NCBI GenBank assembly: GCA_050742155.1 | Contig: JBOGFC010000087.1 | Location: 1 to 17,361, forward strand | Length of the DNA stretch: 17,361 bases | Direction of reading: 5' to 3' | DNA from: JBOGFC01 sp050742155 | GTDB taxonomy: Bacteria; Actinomycetota; Acidimicrobiia; Spongiisociales; JALYHC01 | Part shown: positions 13,208-17,361 of the stretch, piece after piece | Position numbering within the stretch: position 1 is the first letter of the stretch | How the letters are laid out: the number at the start of each line of letters is the position of its first letter | Program-made: the position numbers and the translations under genes | The notes under the pieces: model-generated | The model's database searches: none | Told to the model about the DNA's origin: nothing | What the model saw: only the letters and a program-made list of their open reading frames with translations

Positions 13208-14988
13208 TGCCCCGCTATGGCCGCTGGGCGGGAGAGGACTACCGAGTCTCCCAGCCGGGCAGGCTCTTGCGGCGGGCGGCTCGCTACGGCCGGCCCCTCC
13301 TGTGGCCCGCCCTCGGGGCCCTGGCCGCCACCGTGCTGGCCACCGCGGCCCGGCTGGTGGGCCCGCTCCTGGTCAGAAGCGGGGTGGACGATGGGATCCT
13401 GGCCGGGGACCGGAGCCTGATCGTGGCCGCAGCCGCGGCCCTGCTGGCCATCCTGGTGGTCCAGTACGTGGCCCAGCGGGTCTCCACCTACGCGGTGGCA
13501 GAGGTGGGGGAGCGGTACCTGCTCGACCTGAGGGTGCGGGTCTTCCGGCGCCTGATGGACCTCGACATCGGCTTCTTCGTCCGCTCCAAGACCGGGGTGC
13601 TGGTCTCCCGGATGACCTCCGACATCGAGGCGATCACCCAGTTCGTGGACGAAGGGGCGGTGACGGTGGTCACCAACCTGCTCACCGCCGCCGGCGTGGT
13701 GGCGCTCATGCTGGCTGTGGACCCGGTGCTGGCCCTGGCGGTCCTGGCCCTCCTGCCGATCCTGATCGGGGCCTCGCTGGTGTTCCGCCGCTACGCCGAC
13801 CAGGCCTACCAGGCGGTGCGGGAGCAGATCGGGCGAGTGCTGGGCGCGCTGCAGGAGGGGCTCTCGGGATTGAGGGTGGTGCAGGCCTACACCAGGGAGC
13901 GGGAACAGGCGCACACCTTCGGCCGGGTCAACGAGGGCTATTACCGGGCCAACCTCTCGGCCGCCAGGGCCATCGCCTGGTACTTCCCGTCGGTGGACTT
14001 CCTGCGCACCGCCGGGATCGCCGTGGTGCTGGTGGTGGGCGGCGCCCGGGTGCTCGACGGCCAGATGACCTTCGGGTCGCTGGTGGCCTTCCTCCTCTAC
14101 CTGGACTGGTTCTTCGAGCCGATCGTCCACCTCTCCAATGTCTACAACCTCTTGCAGGCGGCCCTGGCCGCCCTCGAGAAGCTCTTCGGCGTGCTGGACA
14201 CCGAGCCGAGAGTGGCCGAGCGCCCCGGGGCTGCCCGGCCGACCGGGCCGGCCCGGGGAGCGCTGACCTTCGAGAGCGTCACCTTCGGCTACGACTCCAA
14301 GGCTCCGGTTCTGCGAGAGGTCTCCTTGGCGATCGAGCCCGGGGAGAGGCTGGCGGTGGTCGGCGAGACCGGGGCCGGCAAGAGCACCCTCGCCAAGCTG
14401 GCCGTCCGCTTCTATGACCCCCTCTCCGGTCGGGTCACCCTGGACGGACACGACCTGCGGGACCTCAGCTTCGACTCGCTGCGCCGCCACGCGGCGCTGG
14501 TTCCCCAGGAGGGCTATCTCTTCTCCGGCTCCCTGCGGGACAACCTCCGCTACGGGCGCCCCGAGGTCCCCGACGAGGAGATCTGGGAGGTGTGCCGGGC
14601 GGTGGGGATCGCCGAGTGGGTGTGGAGCCTGCCAGAGCGCCTCGACACCGAGGTGCGGGAGCGGGGGGGCCGGCTCTCCTCGGGGGAGCGGCAGCTGGTC
14701 GCCCTGGCCCGGGCCCTTCTGGCCGACCCCGCCCTGATCGTGCTGGACGAGGCCACCTCCAACCTCGATCCCGAGACCGAGGCCAAGGTGGAGGCCGCCC
14801 TGGCGGTGCTGCTGTCCGGCCGCACCGCCGTGGTGATCGCTCACCGCCTGCAGACCGCCCGCCGGGCCGACCGGGTGGTGGTGGTGCATGGTGGGCGCAT
14901 CGTGGAGAGCGGAAGCCACGACGAGCTGGCCGGGGCGGGCGGCCGCTACGCTCGGCTGGTGGACGTGTGGGAGCACAGCCTTGGATAG
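13207..14988 (+). CDS. ABC exporter half-transporter, catalytic subunit
   Basis: The 593-residue partner of the preceding half-transporter: a short N-terminal extension, six transmembrane helices (about 28-325) and a nucleotide-binding domain. Walker A is GETGAGKST (386-394), the Q-loop has Gln434 (LVPQEGYLFS), Walker B IVLDEATSNLD has the catalytic Glu515, and the H-loop is His546. Its signature is non-canonical, LSSGE (490-494) instead of LSGGQ. With the LSGGQ of the first subunit this gives one complete ATP site (Walker A/B here plus LSGGQ there) and one degenerate site, the standard asymmetric heterodimer. GTG 13207 overlaps the previous stop (TAGTG), showing tight translational coupling. 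The stop at 14986-14988 lies just inside the next reading frame. Confidence 0.92.
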   Translation: MPRYGRWAGEDYRVSQPGRLLRRAARYGRPLLWPALGALAATVLATAARLVGPLLVRSGVDDGILAGDRSLIVAAAAALLAILVVQYVAQRVSTYAVAEVGERYLLDLRVRVFRRLMDLDIGFFVRSKTGVLVSRMTSDIEAITQFVDEGAVTVVTNLLTAAGVVALMLAVDPVLALAVLALLPILIGASLVFRRYADQAYQAVREQIGRVLGALQEGLSGLRVVQAYTREREQAHTFGRVNEGYYRANLSAARAIAWYFPSVDFLRTAGIAVVLVVGGARVLDGQMTFGSLVAFLLYLDWFFEPIVHLSNVYNLLQAALAALEKLFGVLDTEPRVAERPGAARPTGPARGALTFESVTFGYDSKAPVLREVSLAIEPGERLAVVGETGAGKSTLAKLAVRFYDPLSGRVTLDGHDLRDLSFDSLRRHAALVPQEGYLFSGSLRDNLRYGRPEVPDEEIWEVCRAVGIAEWVWSLPERLDTEVRERGGRLSSGERQLVALARALLADPALIVLDEATSNLDPETEAKVEAALAVLLSGRTAVVIAHRLQTARRADRVVVVHGGRIVESGSHDELAGAGGRYARLVDVWEHSLG

Positions 14989-16639
14989 CCCTCCCCCCAA
15001 CCCCCTCCCAGAGGGAGGGGGAGCCAGTCCCTTCGACCGGCTGGTCGACGACGTCTTCGAGACGATGTGGGAGCTCAACCCCCGCGGGCCCGTCTACCTC
15101 GGCTTGCACGAGTACGACGGGCGAGTGCCGGATTGGTCGCCCGGCGCGGTGGAGGCCACCCTGGCCACTCTAAGCCGGGGGCGGGCCGAGCTGGCCACCC
15201 TGGACGACCTCGACGCCGGCCAGGAGCTCGATCGCCGGCAGCTCGTGGCCGGCCTCGACGAGGCGCTCTTCGACTGGGAGACGATGCGGCACTGGCGGCG
15301 CAACCCGATGTCGTACGTGGAGGAGCTCGGGGTCGATCTCTACCTGAAGCGGGAGTATGCCCCCAAGGCCGCGCGGGTGGCCCGGGTCGCCGAGGTGCTC
15401 GAGCAGGCTCCCGGCTTCCTCGGCCTGGCCAGGTCGAACCTCGACCCGGTAGTGCCCCGCACCTACTGCGAGTGGGGGGTGCGCATCGCCGAGGGGGCCG
15501 CCGACTTCCTGGCCCAGGATCTCATGGGGGCGGTGGGCGAGCTGGAGGAGCCCGGCCTGGCCGCACGCCTGCGGGACGCAGGGGAAGAGGCGGAGGCGGC
15601 CTACCGCGGCTATGCCCGCTGGATCGAAGAAGAGTTGCTGCCCAGAGCCGACGACTCCTTCCCGATCGGGGGGGAGAGCATGGAGAAGAGGCTGCGGGAG
15701 GCCGAGCTGGTGGAGATGAGCCTGGCCGAGCTGGCGGCGCTGGGCGAGGCCAACCTGGCCGAGAACCTGGCCGCTTTCCGGGAGGCGGCCGCCGTCCTCG
15801 ATCCCTCGGCCGGGCCGAGGGAGGTCTACGAGAGGCACGTGGCGGCCGTGCACCCCACCGCCGACCGGCTCATCCCGGCCACCGAGGAGATGCTGGAGTC
15901 GATCCGCAGCTTTCTCATCGAGCGGGACATCATCACCGTCCCCAGCGAGGTGCGGGCACTGGTGGACCACACCCCCCGGCACCTGCGATGGGTCTTCGCC
16001 ATGATGAGCACCCCGGGCCCCTACGAGAAGGTGGCCACCCAGGCCTTCTACTACATCACTCCGGTCGACCCTGCCTGGGACGAGCGCCAGGCGGAAGAGT
16101 GGCTGCGGGCCCTCAACACCTTCGCCCTCGAGGACATCTCCATCCACGAGGCCTATCCCGGCCACTACGTCCACTTCCTGCACGTCCAGCAAGCGCCCAC
16201 CGAGACCTCCCGGCGTCTGGCCTCCTATGCCTTCACCGAGGGGTGGGCCCACTACGCCGAGCAGATGATGTGGGACGAGGGGTACCGGGAGGGAGACCTG
16301 CGCTTCCGGCTCGCCCAGCTCACCGAGGCCCTGGTGCGCAACTGCCGCTTCGTGTGCGCCATCGCCATGCACACCGGAGAGATGACGGTCGACGAGGCCA
16401 CTCGGTTCTTCATGGAGAACGCCTACTACGAGGAGACCCCGGCCCGCAAGGAGGCCGAGCGGGGGACCTTCGACCCCGGCTACTTCTCGTACACGCTCGG
16501 CAAGCTGCAGATCCTCCGGCTTCGGGAGGACCACCGCAAGGCGGCCGGGCCGGATTACTCCCTGAAGGGTTTCCACGACGCCCTCCTCTCCCGTGGGGCC
16601 CCACCCGTCGAGCTGATGCGGGCGGTGATCCCCGCCTGA
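14981..16639 (+). CDS. DUF885-family zinc metalloprotease-like protein
   Basis: A 552-residue protein of the DUF885 group, related to metallopeptidases. It shows FDRLVDDVFETMWELNPRG near the N-terminus and YLGLHEYDGRVPDW. The zinc motif HEAYPGHY (389-396) is followed by EGWAHYAEQ, with Glu420 the likely third ligand, and by SYTLGKLQILRLR near the C-terminus. No signal peptide is seen, so it is probably cytoplasmic; the substrate is unknown, with peptides likely. TTG 14981 is chosen because GGGAG lies eight bases upstream (14968-14972) and the family's N-terminal helix begins well before the first inner ATG (15065); a farther ATG at 14888 would overlap the exporter by about 100 bp. With TTG the overlap is 8 bp, implying cotranscription. 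Residues 4-14 are encoded by a C/G-rich hairpin repeat. Confidence 0.88.
   Translation: MDSPPPNPLPEGGGASPFDRLVDDVFETMWELNPRGPVYLGLHEYDGRVPDWSPGAVEATLATLSRGRAELATLDDLDAGQELDRRQLVAGLDEALFDWETMRHWRRNPMSYVEELGVDLYLKREYAPKAARVARVAEVLEQAPGFLGLARSNLDPVVPRTYCEWGVRIAEGAADFLAQDLMGAVGELEEPGLAARLRDAGEEAEAAYRGYARWIEEELLPRADDSFPIGGESMEKRLREAELVEMSLAELAALGEANLAENLAAFREAAAVLDPSAGPREVYERHVAAVHPTADRLIPATEEMLESIRSFLIERDIITVPSEVRALVDHTPRHLRWVFAMMSTPGPYEKVATQAFYYITPVDPAWDERQAEEWLRALNTFALEDISIHEAYPGHYVHFLHVQQAPTETSRRLASYAFTEGWAHYAEQMMWDEGYREGDLRFRLAQLTEALVRNCRFVCAIAMHTGEMTVDEATRFFMENAYYEETPARKEAERGTFDPGYFSYTLGKLQILRLREDHRKAAGPDYSLKGFHDALLSRGAPPVELMRAVIPA
15001..15021. repeat. C/G-rich hairpin repeat inside the DUF885 5' end
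   Basis: CCCCCTCCC-AGA-GGGAGGGGG forms a perfect 9-bp stem with a 3-nt loop just after the exporter stop. Read in the DUF885 frame it gives PPPNPLPEGGG. Near-identical strings (PPPNPLPEGEG) recur in translated bacterial genomes because this is a common dispersed palindromic repeat. It may attenuate expression or be a spread repeat captured at the start of the gene. Confidence 0.55.
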
Positions 16640-16665
16640 GCGAATAGGGCGAGCGCCCTACTCGC
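16640..16665. terminator. Hairpin after the DUF885 gene
   Basis: The sequence GCGAATAGGGCG-AG-CGCCCTACTCGC begins right after the TGA. It has a 12-bp stem with one mismatch and a 2-nt gap (the loop in RNA would open to four). There is no following T-run, but actinobacterial terminators often lack one. It likely ends the exporter-DUF885 transcript. It could also be an operator for the next gene, whose start is 80 bp downstream. The rest of this 106-bp gap contains no other clear structure apart from two GGTAACC/CGTAACC-like copies (about 16670 and 16692). Confidence 0.5.
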
Positions 16666-16745
16666 CACCCGTAACCATTTCGGCCGCCCGGTCGGTAACC
16701 CACACGAAGAGGCGGGCAAGGGCCGAGCGAGATAGGAGAGCGAGC

Positions 16746-17312
16746 GTGAAGCAGATGATCAGGCGAGTGCCGGTGCTGGCGGTGGTGGCGCTGGTCGCCA
16801 CGTTGGGCGCGGCCGGCTTTGCCGTCGCCCAGGAGGGACCGCCCTTCCAGGCCGACGACGTCGACGTCAACCTCTCGTACAGCATCGAGGACGACGGCGC
16901 CACCCTCAACTGGTCCTTCGATCCGGATGAGGACTGTACGGATGGCGAGAGCCTCAGCGAGGGATGTGTGACCTCCTCGATCGAGCCGAACGAAGAAGGC
17001 GAGTGGAACCACGGGAGCTACGTCTCCTTCTTCGCCGAGAACTCCGAGCTGGACGGCCCCGGTCGCGGCTGCCTGATCGCCGCTGTGGCGCAGTCGGGAG
17101 CGGGCCTGCCCGAGGACAGCGATCAAGCTGAGGACTCCGGTTCAGTGGCCAGCCCCTGCCCGGCCGGTCTGTGGAGCTGGCTGCAGGACAAGGGGGAGGA
17201 CGACCCCGAGGCCGCCGGCGCCGAGGATGCCGGTCCCCCGAGCTTCGTGGGCGAGCGGGGAGGACGACCCGCAGATGCAGGACCTCCTGCCGGCGTGGGA
17301 GGGCGTCCCTAG
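16746..17312 (+). CDS. Small secreted protein of unknown function, probably frameshifted near its 3' end
   Basis: GTG 16746 has AGGAG (16734-16738) seven bases upstream. The protein begins with a clear signal peptide: basic MKQMIRR, hydrophobic core VPVLAVVALVATLG, and cleavage after AVA at residue 28. The mature part is acidic, rich in Asp/Glu, with four cysteines (64, 74, 109, 138) that could form two disulfides outside the cell. No family was recognised. As read it has 188 residues and stops at 17310-17312. The last 17 codons before that stop have only six G/C third positions, whereas the +1 frame has 16 of 17 (GEDDPQMQDLLPAWEGVP) and stays open to the window end. A single extra C in the CCCCC run at 17235-17239 would explain this, so the true C-terminus probably differs and may lie outside the window. 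Confidence 0.65.
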   Translation: MKQMIRRVPVLAVVALVATLGAAGFAVAQEGPPFQADDVDVNLSYSIEDDGATLNWSFDPDEDCTDGESLSEGCVTSSIEPNEEGEWNHGSYVSFFAENSELDGPGRGCLIAAVAQSGAGLPEDSDQAEDSGSVASPCPAGLWSWLQDKGEDDPEAAGAEDAGPPSFVGERGGRPADAGPPAGVGGRP

Positions 17313-17344
17313 GGCGGCCCCCACACCGAAACCAACGAGAAGGG

Positions 17345-17361
17345 GCAGGTCGAAGACCTGC
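17345..17361. terminator. Hairpin at the window edge
   Basis: GCAGGTC-GAA-GACCTGC is a perfect 7-bp stem with a 3-nt loop at the very end of the window, 32 bp after the annotated stop of the secreted protein. It could be an intrinsic terminator whose tail lies outside, and the preceding AGGGG may extend the stem. If the secreted protein is frameshifted, this stretch would instead be coding. Confidence 0.35.

Noticed and set aside
15170..16576. 468-codon minus-strand frame opposite the DUF885 gene
   Set aside because: It is a shadow of the metalloprotease-like gene; the plus strand carries the HEAYPGHY motif and family features.
1..17361. CRISPR array, tRNA or rRNA genes
   Set aside because: No regularly spaced repeats and no recognisable tRNA or rRNA sequence were seen in the gaps, which are all short apart from the pseudogene region.

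Overview
This is a GC-rich (roughly 70%), gene-dense window with strongly G/C-biased third codon positions. It looks like a chromosomal segment of an actinobacterium. Frequent GTG/TTG starts, apparently leaderless genes, a Thr/Pro-rich linker on a secreted beta-propeller and a heterodimeric exporter of actinobacterial type fit that group. I would guess Acidimicrobiia or a near relative, with low confidence.

Layout. (1) Positions 1-510 hold no intact gene: a C-terminal remnant of an IS110-type transposase abuts a collapsed cyclase/ATPase-type (AfsR/LuxR-like) regulator pseudogene, both on the minus strand. (2) Positions 519-7355 are a menaquinone (vitamin K2) block. Isochorismate synthase (menF, +) converges on an apparent minus-strand operon menB-menA-menD; menE (+) diverges from menB and is followed by an ArfB-type ribosome-rescue hydrolase gene. 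MenF makes isochorismate, MenD makes SEPHCHC, MenE activates o-succinylbenzoate to its CoA ester, MenB closes the naphthoate ring and MenA prenylates it in the membrane. menC, menH and the final methyltransferase are not in the window. (3) Positions 7367-10491 (minus) encode an exported eight-bladed PQQ-like beta-propeller followed by a CHASE-type sensor histidine kinase with no response regulator nearby. (4) Positions 10549-16639 (plus) encode a YihY/BrkB-family membrane protein, two ABC exporter half-transporters forming an asymmetric heterodimer, and a DUF885 zinc metalloprotease-like protein. (5) The window ends with a small secreted protein of unknown function that is probably frameshifted.

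The most notable signal is regulatory. Two almost identical 42-bp palindromes (519-560 and 4499-4540) with a perfect 16-bp core lie at the start of menF and the start of menA, about 4 kb apart. The menA GTG start lies inside the palindrome. The element therefore looks like a shared operator/promoter for the menaquinone genes, and the broken regulator gene begins on the other side of the first copy. A third, differently sequenced 47-bp palindrome sits directly before the ABC exporter operon, and a 7-4-7 palindrome sits between the divergent beta-propeller and BrkB genes. These inverted repeats are visible in the sequence; their regulatory role is inference.
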